DNA of 33,215 bases from Candidatus Nanoanaerosalina archaeon (GCA_022729275.1 JALDAH010000003.1:1-33215); one strand, 5' to 3'; counted from the stretch's first letter, positions 1-10,023 are shown. Numbers and translations: made by a program. Notes: generated from the letters alone by a model not told the origin.

Positions 1-435
1 CAGGTTACTGCTGACTTTAAGCAGGCTGTTTCGGGTAATATCATGTCAGAGGTGCAGATGCAAACCAAGTCGATGGAAGACATAAACAGGATAGAGTCCA
101 AATACGGAGCACAGTTCGCCAGAAGGATAACTTCGGAGGAAGTGGGTACAGGTATGATCCAGAACCCACAGTACAACGATGGAGACCCATGGTTCGTTGA
201 CTTCAGACCTACACTTCACAACCCTCACAAGATCACAGACAGCAAGTTGGAGAGTTATTACGAATACACCGATAGGATAGACAAGCTGAAGGCAAAAGTG
301 GATAAAATGGAAGAGAAAGGAAAGAACGTCTACGACTTCAGGTTAGAACTTAAGCTTGCCGAGGACAAGCTAAAACAGGGACGTTTCAAGATGGCTAAGA
401 TGTATGTTGAGTCCCTAGAGGACAAAATAAAGTAA
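1..435 (+). CDS. C-terminal fragment of a probable HerA/VirB4-like (DUF87-type) ATPase; 5' end outside the window
   Basis: Frame +1 is open from base 1 (QVTADFKQAVSGNIMSEVQMQTKSMEDINRIESKYG...DPWFVDFRPTLHNPHKI) to TAA at 435; the listed ATG at 43 is internal. Family call rests on general resemblance to the C-termini of these ATPases. Confidence 0.45.
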   Translation, partial: QVTADFKQAVSGNIMSEVQMQTKSMEDINRIESKYGAQFARRITSEEVGTGMIQNPQYNDGDPWFVDFRPTLHNPHKITDSKLESYYEYTDRIDKLKAKVDKMEEKGKNVYDFRLELKLAEDKLKQGRFKMAKMYVESLEDKIK

Positions 436-441
436 AATTTT

Positions 442-2115
442 TTAATTGTGGGTGAAGAAACAAGTTACCTCTTCACTTCCCACATCCACAGGATTGACGA
501 AACCCTTTCTTATGAACTGTATGACCTCTCCATCTTCCTCCAGATTTGACTCGCAGAAACCTGTTTTCTCATTGCCGTTGGGCATAAGTATAGTGCATTT
601 TTTGTTGTCCTCAGCTGGAAGCCACTGTATGATAGGAAGATTATTATCTAGAGCGTAATCTATACCACCTCCAACTATCTTTACTCCTTCTTCCTCTATC
701 TTTATGTTCAGAAGATCTTTCAACCTGATCTCTTTACCTTCCTCAAAATCATCTTTCTCTATCAGAACTTTGATAACACCGTCTTCAGGTACTACCTCTA
801 TTTCTCTGAAACCTCTTTCGGGAAATTCAGGGTGTAGATCAGCTTCAGCGACTTTTTTCTCGTTTACTCCTTTTATATCAAGTTCGACAGGATTTTCCAC
901 GAAAAAATATCTGTCCGCTTCCTCATCAATTATCTTCCTGTTCTCTGTATACAGGCTCTTTACGGGAACTGTCACATTGCTTTCGGACATTCCGAAAGAA
1001 AGCACAAAGTTCCGGATCGCTTCAGGTTTGAAACCTCTCTTCTTGAGCGACTTTAACGACCATGTCCTAGGGTCTTCCCAGCCGATGTATTTTCCCTCAT
1101 CGATATTCTTTTTCGCCTTTGAAGTTGAGATGGTTATACCTTTGATGTTCATAAGGCCGTGGTTCAGTATCTCCGGTTCTTCCCATCCAAGAAGGTTCCA
1201 CATATACCTTTCCATCTTGTTCTCCATCATGAGGTCTTTACCTCTCAGTATATGTGTCATTCCGAGTTCATGGTCATCTATAGCCCATGAAAATTCCAAC
1301 ATCGGCCAGACATCGTAATCCCTGTCCACCATGGGATGATCGACGTGAGAGACTCTTAAGAGAACTCTATCCCTGAAAGCAGGGTCTTTATGCTTCATAT
1401 CTGTTTTTAATCTTACAACAGCTTCTCCCTGAGTATAGTAACCTTCAAGCATTTTTTTCCACTCTTCAAGGTTTTCTTTGGGAGTATTTTTTCTGTGAGA
1501 ACATTCTAAACCTTTTTTACGGTTTTCTCTCAGTTTTTTGGCGTTACACTTGCAGACATATGCCCATCCCTCTTCGAGGAATTTTTCACCGTACTCGTAG
1601 AAAATATTCATCCTGTCCGATTTTCTTATTATCTCATCTATCTCTATCCCGAGCCATTCAAGGTCTTTAGGTATTTCCTCATAAGCCTCTGGGATGGGTT
1701 TTTTATCCTCACTTCCTGCAGTATCATCTATCACTAGATATAATTTACCATCATATTTTTTGACGTATTCATCGTTCAAAACAGCCATTCTTGCATTTCC
1801 TATGTGTAGCATACCTGAAGGAAAAGGAGCCATACGCATGACAACTCCTTTTTCTTCATCTACATTGGGTAGTTCCGGAAGACCATCATCATGTTCTTTT
1901 TCAAAGTATTCGTGTTCCTCCATCTCTCTAAGAATTTCTTCTTCTGATAACTGGTTGATCTTTTTTATCACTTCTTCAGCCTTTTTAACGACTTTACCAG
2001 CGTCTTTCTTCAGTTCAGGGTTGTCGGCAAATACTTTACCTATAACAGCTTTTTTCTGAGCCTCACCGTAATCAGCCCTGTTCTTCAAGGCGTATTTCCT
2101 GATAAGGTCTTCCAT
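442..2115 (-). CDS. gltX: Glutamyl-tRNA synthetase, archaeal type
   Basis: APFPSGMLHIGNARMAVLNDEY (HIGH motif), DHELGMTHILRGKDLMMENKMERYMWNLLGW, ISTSKAKKNIDEGKYIGWEDPRTWSLKSLKKRG. Confidence 0.95.
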   Translation of the reverse strand: MEDLIRKYALKNRADYGEAQKKAVIGKVFADNPELKKDAGKVVKKAEEVIKKINQLSEEEILREMEEHEYFEKEHDDGLPELPNVDEEKGVVMRMAPFPSGMLHIGNARMAVLNDEYVKKYDGKLYLVIDDTAGSEDKKPIPEAYEEIPKDLEWLGIEIDEIIRKSDRMNIFYEYGEKFLEEGWAYVCKCNAKKLRENRKKGLECSHRKNTPKENLEEWKKMLEGYYTQGEAVVRLKTDMKHKDPAFRDRVLLRVSHVDHPMVDRDYDVWPMLEFSWAIDDHELGMTHILRGKDLMMENKMERYMWNLLGWEEPEILNHGLMNIKGITISTSKAKKNIDEGKYIGWEDPRTWSLKSLKKRGFKPEAIRNFVLSFGMSESNVTVPVKSLYTENRKIIDEEADRYFFVENPVELDIKGVNEKKVAEADLHPEFPERGFREIEVVPEDGVIKVLIEKDDFEEGKEIRLKDLLNIKIEEEGVKIVGGGIDYALDNNLPIIQWLPAEDNKKCTILMPNGNEKTGFCESNLEEDGEVIQFIRKGFVNPVDVGSEEVTCFFTHN

Positions 2116-2130
2116 TTTGACACCTCGGCT

Positions 2131-3444
2131 TCAAATATCTACCGTATTTCCGTTTTCAAGCAGGAACAAATCTTCGTTAAGAGTGTAACCCTCTTCTCTA
2201 GCCAGTGTCACATGAGATGCAAGCATCTCTGTTGTTCCATGGCTTGGGATAAAGTTTTTAGGTTTCAACATCAAAAGTAGATCTCTACAATCTTCCCTTT
2301 TTGCGTGTCCAGAAACATGAACTTCGCTAATGACTCTTCCTCCTTCTCTTTTGATCATCTTGTCAAGCCTGTATCTGCTTGCTCTGTTCAAAGGATTAGG
2401 GATCACGGAAGATGAGAAAATTATGTTATCACCTTCTTCGATCTCAATGGGGTACTCTCCCTTGGCAATCCTGGTAAGGGCTGCTCCAGGTTCTCCCTGA
2501 TGACCTGTACAGATAACAAGCCATTCGCTCTTTTCCTTAGAAATTTTTTCAAGAAGTTCGTTGGTTTCATCCCAGTAACTAACCACCTCAACATCATCGA
2601 GATTTATCATACCCATTTCTTCGGCTGAACCGGTGTACTCTTTCAGAGATCTTCCTATAAGTGCAACCTTTCTTCTTTCATTGTTAGCCTTTAATATGCT
2701 TATAAGCCTCTCTATGTGAGACGAAAAGGTGGTTATGAAAACTCCTTTATCATCCTGATATGCCTGGTCGATAGTGTGCACAAGCTCTGTACTCACAATA
2801 CTTTCTGACATACATCTACCAGGTTCATCAACCCTTGTGGAGTCACCTATAAATGCTTTTACACCTTCTTCTCCGAGTTCCCTGATCCTTTCATAGTCAG
2901 GAATATCTCCAAGTACAGGATCATCGTCAAGCCTGTTGTCAAGTCCATAAACCATTGTACCATCGTTGGTGTGTACAGCTGTAAGTACAGCTCCTGGTAT
3001 GGAGTGGGTCACGTTAATAAACTCTATGGCTATGTTTTCGCTTGCTTGGTAGCTTTCACCGGGTTCCATTTCAATCAGTTCATTTTCAAGACTTTTTCTG
3101 TCTTCTTTAACCATACGCCTTAGAACGCTCATCGTGAACGGTGTAGCGATTATAGGGCAGTCATAGGAACCTGCAAGTTTGGGTACTCCTCCAACGTGGT
3201 CAAGATGCCCGTGACCTATTACTATTGCCTTGACCTTATCTTTCTTATCGTGAATTTTAGAATCGTCAGGTATTGCACCGGTTTGTATAGTTTCTTTTGT
3301 TGTTAATTCTTCGATCTCTTGATCTTTTTCTACGACTTCTTCCATGTCGTAGCCCATGTCGATTAGAACTATGCCGTTTTCAACTTCTACTGCGGTCATG
3401 TTCTTTCCGACCTGATTATATCCTCCTATTGCATGTATTTTCAT
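2131..3444 (-). CDS. rnj: Ribonuclease J (archaeal beta-CASP metallo-beta-lactamase)
   Basis: HGHLDH metal motif (VIGHGHLDHVGGVPKL), beta-CASP region, C-terminal HVSGHAKREDCRDLLLMLKPKNFIPSHG. Confidence 0.92.
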   Translation of the reverse strand: MKIHAIGGYNQVGKNMTAVEVENGIVLIDMGYDMEEVVEKDQEIEELTTKETIQTGAIPDDSKIHDKKDKVKAIVIGHGHLDHVGGVPKLAGSYDCPIIATPFTMSVLRRMVKEDRKSLENELIEMEPGESYQASENIAIEFINVTHSIPGAVLTAVHTNDGTMVYGLDNRLDDDPVLGDIPDYERIRELGEEGVKAFIGDSTRVDEPGRCMSESIVSTELVHTIDQAYQDDKGVFITTFSSHIERLISILKANNERRKVALIGRSLKEYTGSAEEMGMINLDDVEVVSYWDETNELLEKISKEKSEWLVICTGHQGEPGAALTRIAKGEYPIEIEEGDNIIFSSSVIPNPLNRASRYRLDKMIKREGGRVISEVHVSGHAKREDCRDLLLMLKPKNFIPSHGTTEMLASHVTLAREEGYTLNEDLFLLENGNTVDI

Positions 3445-3519
3445 AGTTATTACCTCATTTAGAGTAAAAAAAATTATCTTGAATTGTAAAAAAATTGTAT
3501 TCCTTTAAACAGTTGAACA

Positions 3520-4101
3520 TTAAACCTTATAAAACATGTAAAAAACAACCCCTGACAGGAAAAGAAAAATCAAAAAGGGAGTTGTCAAACCAGTAGATTC
3601 AACTACTTCACCATCTATTGATACTGGATCGACCATAACAGTTACAGAGTCCATGTCATCAAGATGAGTTGTTTCTGATACAGCCTCGGAAATCAGTTCG
3701 GCCTGTCCCTGATGTAAGCCTGATATGTCACCTGAAGATGAGGGTTTAGCAGTATAGCTAATCTTAAAATCCTCTCCGGGACCCAGTTTCAACCTGCAGT
3801 CAAGATTTTTGTTACAACACAACTCATCAGTCTCGGTATCGAATTCGCATTCATCTAGGTCTTCAACCTCTTGATGAGATTCGATTATGTCTATGTTTAT
3901 AAGGTTCATGGCACCTCCCCTGAACTCCGTACTAATTATATCTCCTTCGGTTATAGGATTCCTGACCTTTATAAAAAAGTCCCTGGATTGTCCTATGCTC
4001 AGACGCATATCGTCAAGAGGTATTTCTTCCTGTGCTAAAGCTGAAAGTGGAAGCAAACTTATTAGAAACAGGAGGAGTAACAGGGAACATGTCTTTCTCA
4101 T
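3520..4101 (-). CDS. Secreted/type I membrane protein with Cys cluster, unknown function
   Basis: Preferred start MRKTCSLLLLLFLISLLPLSALAQ (signal peptide; CAT at 4099-4101), C-terminal TM FLIFLFLSGVVFYMFYKV, Cys cluster CEFDTETDELCCNKNLDC. The longer ORF start (4185) would overlap the next gene. Confidence 0.75.
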   Translation of the reverse strand: MRKTCSLLLLLFLISLLPLSALAQEEIPLDDMRLSIGQSRDFFIKVRNPITEGDIISTEFRGGAMNLINIDIIESHQEVEDLDECEFDTETDELCCNKNLDCRLKLGPGEDFKISYTAKPSSSGDISGLHQGQAELISEAVSETTHLDDMDSVTVMVDPVSIDGEVVESTGLTTPFLIFLFLSGVVFYMFYKV

Positions 4102-4141
4102 ATAATGATTATATGTGTATTCCGGTTTATTAAAATATTTA

Positions 4142-4927
4142 TCAGTCGAAGCAAATACCCGCAAAACCTGTTGTCTGAGATTCAAGTATCGGGTCAGAGG
4201 TCTTTATTTTATGTCCAAAGAGATGGAATTTTTCAAATTTTTCACGGGATTTAATGCCTGTCAATACAGATCTCCACCCACTCATATTATAACTTTCGCC
4301 CATCTTTTTGAACTTTGCCTTCTCCAGATTACCTCTCAGACAGTTCAATATTTTTGTGTTGTACTTTTTAATGGTTTCTCTACCTTTTTCCTCTGAAGTT
4401 GCAAGGTTTGAACATGTTATTAGAAGATCCTGAGGGTTCAAGACTTCGCTAATTTTTTCAACAGCTTTTTCCCAAGTTTTTTCATCCAAATTGTTTTCGA
4501 TCATTATAGGAACTACTTTAAAATCCTCCATGAGCACCTGTAAGAATATAAGTTGCATCTCCACAAACGGCAGGTGGAACAGGTCGTCTCTCTTTTCGAA
4601 ATGTTCGGAAAAATCCAGCTGAATTGTGAAGTTCTTGTCGATTTCAACTTCTCCCAGAGGAGTTTTGAACCCTTCATCAACATAACTTATCTCTGGACCT
4701 GTTTTTACTGGAGGACTGCCGATTATAACAACATTGTTGAATTTTGAGAAATCTAATGCTGAATAAAGTTTTCCATAAACATTTCCACAGTCTGATAAAC
4801 CTTCTTCAGGGGATACGACAAGTTTTGGAACCACACCTAATTTGGGATGTTCTTTTAGAAACGATCTGACATCCTTTTCCAGAGTATTGGGATTGTTGGG
4901 GTAGTAACCCGATGAACTTTCAAACAT
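4142..4927 (-). CDS. MEMO1 / AmmeMemoRadiSam system protein B family protein, divergent
   Basis: MEMO landmarks GFKTPLGEVEID, VEMQLIFLQVLMEDFKVVPIMI and C-terminal TGFAGICFD; location next to rps2 as in many archaea. Confidence 0.8.
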   Translation of the reverse strand: MFESSSGYYPNNPNTLEKDVRSFLKEHPKLGVVPKLVVSPEEGLSDCGNVYGKLYSALDFSKFNNVVIIGSPPVKTGPEISYVDEGFKTPLGEVEIDKNFTIQLDFSEHFEKRDDLFHLPFVEMQLIFLQVLMEDFKVVPIMIENNLDEKTWEKAVEKISEVLNPQDLLITCSNLATSEEKGRETIKKYNTKILNCLRGNLEKAKFKKMGESYNMSGWRSVLTGIKSREKFEKFHLFGHKIKTSDPILESQTTGFAGICFD

Positions 4928-4962
4928 AAAGAATTAATTGGATGAGGAGAGGGATAAAGTTT

Positions 4963-5571
4963 TCATTCCTCTTCCTCTTCAGCCGACTCGTCAGCCTCGA
5001 ACTCCTTGATATTGAATCCAAAGTCATCGTCTGAATCAATGATATCTCTGTTTTTCAGGTATTCTCTTGCCAATAGATAGTATACAACCGCAAGAGATTT
5101 TCTCCCCTTGTTGTTACAAGGAATAGCATAATCGATGTATTCTAATTTGTTAACTGTATCACAAAGAGATATTACAGGTATTCTTGCTTCAATAGCTTCG
5201 TCAGCAGCTTGACTATCTTCCAAAGGGTCTGTGATAACTATGACCTTTGGTTCTATGAAATCGTCATTGTTGGGGTTTGTCAGGGTTCCCGGCATGAATC
5301 TTCCATAGATGTTTCTGGCTCCTGTTGCTTCTGAGAACTTGACAATAGGTTTATGGCCTATCTCCTTTCTTGAAATCACAAGAATGTCTTCCGGATCATA
5401 TCTCGATAGAAACTTTCCAGCGATCTCAATCCTTTCATTAGTTTTATCTAGATCAATTATAGCCAGTTTGTTTTTTTTCACTCTGTAAATAAAGGGTTTC
5501 ATGTCTTCTACCCTTCTTCTTGTACCGATGTTGACACCTGCTGAAAGATACTTTTCTTTTTCAATAAGCAT
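4963..5571 (-). CDS. rps2: Small ribosomal subunit protein uS2
   Basis: YLSAGVNIGTRRRVEDMKPFIYRVKKNKLAIIDLDKTNERI, GRFMPGTLTNP, VIPISLCDT-like segment. Start revised to ATG ending at 5571, preceded by GGAGG; the ORF-track start at 5649 would include the promoter. Confidence 0.95.
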   Translation of the reverse strand: MLIEKEKYLSAGVNIGTRRRVEDMKPFIYRVKKNKLAIIDLDKTNERIEIAGKFLSRYDPEDILVISRKEIGHKPIVKFSEATGARNIYGRFMPGTLTNPNNDDFIEPKVIVITDPLEDSQAADEAIEARIPVISLCDTVNKLEYIDYAIPCNNKGRKSLAVVYYLLAREYLKNRDIIDSDDDFGFNIKEFEADESAEEEEE

Positions 5572-5678
5572 AGTTATTCCTCCTATTAAGTCACTATCAG
5601 AGATTACAAGTAAATATTTATAAAATCCCTTCCGATCAGGTTTTATCAATAAAAAGTTCGGTCGTCATCAAAAAGAAC

Positions 5679-6443
5679 ATGAAACTCATAGACAACCACT
5701 GCCACCTTGACTTTCCACATTATGAAAAGGACAGGGAAGAGGTGATGGAAAAATGTATGGAGAAGCTGGAACTAGTCGTTAATTCCGGATCATCTCCTGA
5801 AAACAACATGTCCTCTCTGGAACTATCAAGAAAGTATGAAGGTTTCATTTATCCTACTATGGGTATGCACCCTGTTAAAATAGATGGTATGGGTTTAGAA
5901 CAGCTTGAGAAGGTTAAGCAAAATATAAGGGAACATCAAAAAGAGATTGTTGCGGTTGGAGAGATAGGGATGGACTATCATCACGAGACATCAAAGGAGG
6001 GCAGAAAAAAACAGGAGAGATTCTTCAAGAGATTACTGAAGCTTGGAGAGGAGACAGGTCTACCTGTTGTTGTTCATTCTAGGGATGCCGAAAAAAGAGT
6101 TCTTGACATCTTAGAGGATTATGAATTAGAATCTGTTATTATGCACTGCTTCAATGGTGATATGAACATGGTTGAAATAGCGGTAAAAAGAGATTATTAT
6201 ATATCTGTTTCCACACAGGTCCTTTACTCCAAAAGAGTCGGTAACATAGTTGAAAATACGCCCGTTGAGAATATACTTCTTGAAACCGATGCTCCTTTTT
6301 TGTACCCCGGCGATGGAAGGAACTTTCCCTACAAAGTACATGAATCGCTGATCAAGATAGCTGACATAACTGGTAGGGAGGAAGAAAAGCTTGGAAAAAT
6401 TTTCAATAGAAACACAAGGAATGCCTACCTAAAGGTTTTCTGA
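5679..6443 (+). CDS. tatD: TatD family metal-dependent hydrolase/DNase
   Basis: DNHCHLDFPHY, GEIGMDYH, PVVVHSRDA, MHCFNGD, LLETDAPFLYP motifs. Confidence 0.93.
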   Translation: MKLIDNHCHLDFPHYEKDREEVMEKCMEKLELVVNSGSSPENNMSSLELSRKYEGFIYPTMGMHPVKIDGMGLEQLEKVKQNIREHQKEIVAVGEIGMDYHHETSKEGRKKQERFFKRLLKLGEETGLPVVVHSRDAEKRVLDILEDYELESVIMHCFNGDMNMVEIAVKRDYYISVSTQVLYSKRVGNIVENTPVENILLETDAPFLYPGDGRNFPYKVHESLIKIADITGREEEKLGKIFNRNTRNAYLKVF

Positions 6444-6483
6444 CCGGCAAAACTTTTAACATTTAAAATTTATTTAAAGTATT

Positions 6484-7284
6484 ATGGCTGTCAAAAAGAA
6501 GGAACAAAATCTAAAAGACGTTAAAAACTTCATATTTGACCTTGATAGTACTGTATGGCATTGGAATAAACTTATTCCAGGTGTTAAACAGACTATTAGA
6601 AGGCTGGAAGCTAAAGGTAAGGACGTTTATTACGTTACTAATAATTCTATACTCACAAGAAAAGAATTTGCCGAAAAACTTTCGGATCTTGGTCTGAAAA
6701 CCGAGAAAGACAATGTTATCTGCAGTTCTTATGTGGCGGCCCAGGTATTTGCTGACAAGAACATTGACAGAGTCTATGCTATAGGCGAAAAGGGCCTATT
6801 GGATGAACTTGGTAAAGAGCATATCACGAAGTCCGATGATGCAGACCACGTTATAGTTGGTGTTGACAGGAATTTCAGTTACTGGAAGATGGCCAAAGCG
6901 GCCGAAGCCATAAGGTACGGTGCGAAGCTTTGGACCACGGCTTATGGAGAAAACTTTAGAGCTGGGGACAGGATTCTTCCGGGAACAGGCGCTCTACTTG
7001 AATCTGTTAAGAGAGCTGCTGATGTTGAAGATGCCGAGCTTATAGGAAAACCTTCAGACCATATGACCAAAATAATAAAGGATGAATTTCCTGTTCTCAC
7101 AAACAGAACAGTTCTTATAGGAGACCATTTGCAGACGGATATAGTTACAGGAAACAAATTAGGTATCAAGACAGGTCTTGTACTTGGAGGAACATCCAAG
7201 AAAGAAGATCTTTCGGACATAGAGAGTATCGAAAGACCTAATTTTGTTTTCAAGGACTTCAAGAGAATATTAAGGAAAGTTTAA
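6484..7284 (+). CDS. HAD-superfamily phosphatase, class IIA (NagD/phosphoglycolate phosphatase-like)
   Basis: FDLDSTVWHWNKLIPGVKQTIRRLEAKGKDVYYVTNNS, LIGKPSDHMTKII, VLIGDHLQTDIVTGNKLGIKTGLVLGG. Confidence 0.9.
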   Translation: MAVKKKEQNLKDVKNFIFDLDSTVWHWNKLIPGVKQTIRRLEAKGKDVYYVTNNSILTRKEFAEKLSDLGLKTEKDNVICSSYVAAQVFADKNIDRVYAIGEKGLLDELGKEHITKSDDADHVIVGVDRNFSYWKMAKAAEAIRYGAKLWTTAYGENFRAGDRILPGTGALLESVKRAADVEDAELIGKPSDHMTKIIKDEFPVLTNRTVLIGDHLQTDIVTGNKLGIKTGLVLGGTSKKEDLSDIESIERPNFVFKDFKRILRKV

Positions 7285-7847
7285 CTTTTTTCATTATTGA
7301 TGAAATCTTTGAGTTCGTCCACAGCTTTTTTCCTGTGAGAAATACGCTTTTTTGTTTCTATGTCCTCCGCAAAGGTATTTTCATGGTTTTCCGGTATGAA
7401 GACAGGGTCGTAACCGAATCCTCCGGATCCTCTCTTATCTCTAGAAATTTTTCCACGACACTTACCGGAAAAAGTCTTGACATCACCGTTTTTAGGGAAA
7501 TATATGGCTATGCTGGTTTTGAAAAAAGCTTTACGGTTATCCAGATTTTTCATGAGTTTTAAAAGACCTTCCTCACCACACTTTTTTATAAAAAAACCTG
7601 ACATTGAGCCTGGAAAACCGTTGAGAGATTTCACATAAAGACCTGAATCCTCAACCATCACAGGACTATCCACACCTGCTGCTTCAAACGAATCCCGGGC
7701 CTTCTTCCTTGCTACATCCTCTACGTCTTCATCATCAGTTTCCGGCACATTAACATTCAGTCTTTTGATTTTCAGATCAAAATCTTTCAAAGCGTGTCCG
7801 AACTCTCTGACCTTGTTATCGTTGCTAGTTGCAAAAAATATTTCCAT
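7281..7847 (-). CDS. rdgB: XTP/dITP diphosphatase (RdgB/HAM1 family)
   Basis: IFFATSNDNKVREF, VEDSGLYVKSLNGFPGSMSGFF, GSGGFGYDPVFIPENHENTFAED, SHRKKAVDEL. Overlaps the HAD gene end by 4 nt (convergent). Confidence 0.93.
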   Translation of the reverse strand: MEIFFATSNDNKVREFGHALKDFDLKIKRLNVNVPETDDEDVEDVARKKARDSFEAAGVDSPVMVEDSGLYVKSLNGFPGSMSGFFIKKCGEEGLLKLMKNLDNRKAFFKTSIAIYFPKNGDVKTFSGKCRGKISRDKRGSGGFGYDPVFIPENHENTFAEDIETKKRISHRKKAVDELKDFINNEKS

Positions 7848-7923
7848 AACTAAAGTTGTTTACCTAGTTTTAAATTTTTGAGAAGTTCTACTATTTCAGG
7901 TATACAGGGTAAAACTAAAAAAC

Positions 7924-10023
7924 TTGAACACCAACCAATCGAAACAGGTGTCAGCCTTCAAGAACAAAAAAATAGTTACTTCAGCACTACCTTACATACA
8001 CGGCATACCGCATTTAGGGAACATCGCAGGTTCTCTATTACCTGCGGATATATACAGCAGATTTTTGGATGTTGTAGGAATTGATAACATATCTATTTGT
8101 GGATCAGATGAACATGGAACACCTCTAGAGCTTGCAGCTATAGAAGCAGGTGAAGAACCGGAAAAATACTCTGATAAACAGCATGAAATAGTTAAATCAG
8201 TTATAAAAGATTTTAACATCGATTTCACGCTTTATGGGAGAACTCATACTGAACAGAACCGGGAACAGACTCATGATATGTTTAAAAAGCTTTACAGGAA
8301 CGGATACCTCGTTGAGAAAACACAGGAGATGGCTTACTGCATAAACTGTGAGAGATTTCTCCCGGACAGATACATTGAGGGAGAATGCCCTCACTGTGGA
8401 GGACTAGCAAGAGGAGATCAATGTGACGAACAGGGATGCGGCAAACTCCTGGAACCAGAAGAATTAATAGAACCTTACTGCACCATTTGCGGAAAGAAAG
8501 ATATAGATTTCAGGGATACCAAAAACCTTTATCTGAAGCTTTCTGAGTTCGAAGAAGAGCTAAAGAACTGGATGGAGAGAGGAGATCATGTTCCGGACAA
8601 TGTAAAAAAGGAAGTGATAAATCTGATAGATGAAGGTCTAGAGGACAGATGCATTACCAGAGATATTTCATGGGGTTTTGATGTACCGACTCAAGAGCTT
8701 GAAGGGCTTGACTGTGAGACTTACAGAGAAAAAGTTCTCTATGTATGGTTTGATGCTCCTATAGGATACATTGGTATAACAAGACAGTACTTCGAATCCA
8801 TAGGAGAAAAAGAAAAGTGGAAGGATTACTGGAAGGACGGTGGGGCTGAAACAATATACAGCATAGGCAAGGACAACACCATATTCCACACTATTATATG
8901 GCCATCAGTTCTCCTGGGTCAGAGAGATAGCTACAACCTTCCGGACTACGAATTCATACACCAGTATCTTCTCTCAGGTGATGTGCAGTTCTCCAAGTCA
9001 AGAGGGACAGGACTTGATGGAAGAACAGCTATAGAGATGTTACCTGCGGACTATTGGAGATATTACTTAGCTGCAACCCTTCCAGTTGGCCATGATTCTA
9101 GGTTCTCTTGGAAAGATCTTGAGGCTAAGATAAACAACGAGCTAAACGATACAGTAGGAAACTATGTTAATAGGGTACTGTCTCTTTCGGAGAAATGGTT
9201 TGAAAACAAGGTGCCCAATAAAAAACTTTCAACACTTGAAAAAGACTCTAAAGAGTTTTTATACGGTGAAAAAAGTGTTTCAGATTTAGTTGATAGATTC
9301 ATAGACTCGATAGAGAACGAGAAGAACTTGAAAAAAGGTATTGAAATAGCTGTCTCAATCGCGAGAAAGGGAGATGAATTTCTTTCAAGGAAAGAACCCT
9401 GGAACAACGAGAAAATAAGGGATGACGTGATATTTGCGTGTCTCCAGACTTTGAAACCGTTAGCTGCAACACTTTATCCCTATATTCCGGAATCTTCGTC
9501 AAAGATATGGGGTATGGCAGGATGCGAAGGCAGAATTGGGGATGGTTCGGACCATCTGAACGATTTTGTGAAAAAGAAAGATCTTCTGGAACCCGGGAAA
9601 CCGCTTGGAAACAAGGAGATACTTTTCGAGAAGATAGATGTGGAACAACTTAAAAAAGAGTTGGATGAAAAGAAAAACGAAAAAGGTGATGATATGGTAG
9701 AGATAAGCTTTAAGGAATTTCAAAAGATGGATATAAGAACTGCAACCATAAGAAAGGTTGAGGAACATCCCAATGCGGATAAACTTTACATTTTAAAGCT
9801 TGACGTTGGAGACGAGATCAAACAAAGCTGTTCAGGTCTAAAAGGGCAGTACACACCTGAAGAACTTGAGGAAAGAAAAGTGGTTGTTTTAAACAATCTG
9901 GAGACAGCTGAATTAAGAGGCGAAAAATCAGAAGTGATGGTTCTAGCTGCGGAAGATGAGGAGGGAAATGTATCGCTTTTGAAGACTGATAGAGAGATGG
10001 AAGACGGAGTAAAAGTGATCTGA
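7924..10023 (+). CDS. metG: Methionyl-tRNA synthetase with fused C-terminal EMAP/tRNA-binding domain
   Basis: VTSALPYIHGIPHLGN, zinc knuckles CINCERF...CPHCGG...CTICG, FSKSRG, C-terminal EISFKEFQKMDIRTATIRKVEEHPNADKLYILKLDVG. TTG start; no upstream in-frame ATG was apparent. Confidence 0.95.
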   Translation: MNTNQSKQVSAFKNKKIVTSALPYIHGIPHLGNIAGSLLPADIYSRFLDVVGIDNISICGSDEHGTPLELAAIEAGEEPEKYSDKQHEIVKSVIKDFNIDFTLYGRTHTEQNREQTHDMFKKLYRNGYLVEKTQEMAYCINCERFLPDRYIEGECPHCGGLARGDQCDEQGCGKLLEPEELIEPYCTICGKKDIDFRDTKNLYLKLSEFEEELKNWMERGDHVPDNVKKEVINLIDEGLEDRCITRDISWGFDVPTQELEGLDCETYREKVLYVWFDAPIGYIGITRQYFESIGEKEKWKDYWKDGGAETIYSIGKDNTIFHTIIWPSVLLGQRDSYNLPDYEFIHQYLLSGDVQFSKSRGTGLDGRTAIEMLPADYWRYYLAATLPVGHDSRFSWKDLEAKINNELNDTVGNYVNRVLSLSEKWFENKVPNKKLSTLEKDSKEFLYGEKSVSDLVDRFIDSIENEKNLKKGIEIAVSIARKGDEFLSRKEPWNNEKIRDDVIFACLQTLKPLAATLYPYIPESSSKIWGMAGCEGRIGDGSDHLNDFVKKKDLLEPGKPLGNKEILFEKIDVEQLKKELDEKKNEKGDDMVEISFKEFQKMDIRTATIRKVEEHPNADKLYILKLDVGDEIKQSCSGLKGQYTPEELEERKVVVLNNLETAELRGEKSEVMVLAAEDEEGNVSLLKTDREMEDGVKVI

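Noticed and set aside
704-1318. 204-aa + strand ORF opposite gltX, and similar antisense ORFs elsewhere (e.g. 1694-2059, 22312-22689, 7335-7562)
   Set aside because: Each lies entirely antisense to a confidently assigned gene and has Ser/Phe/Leu-rich composition typical of shadow frames.
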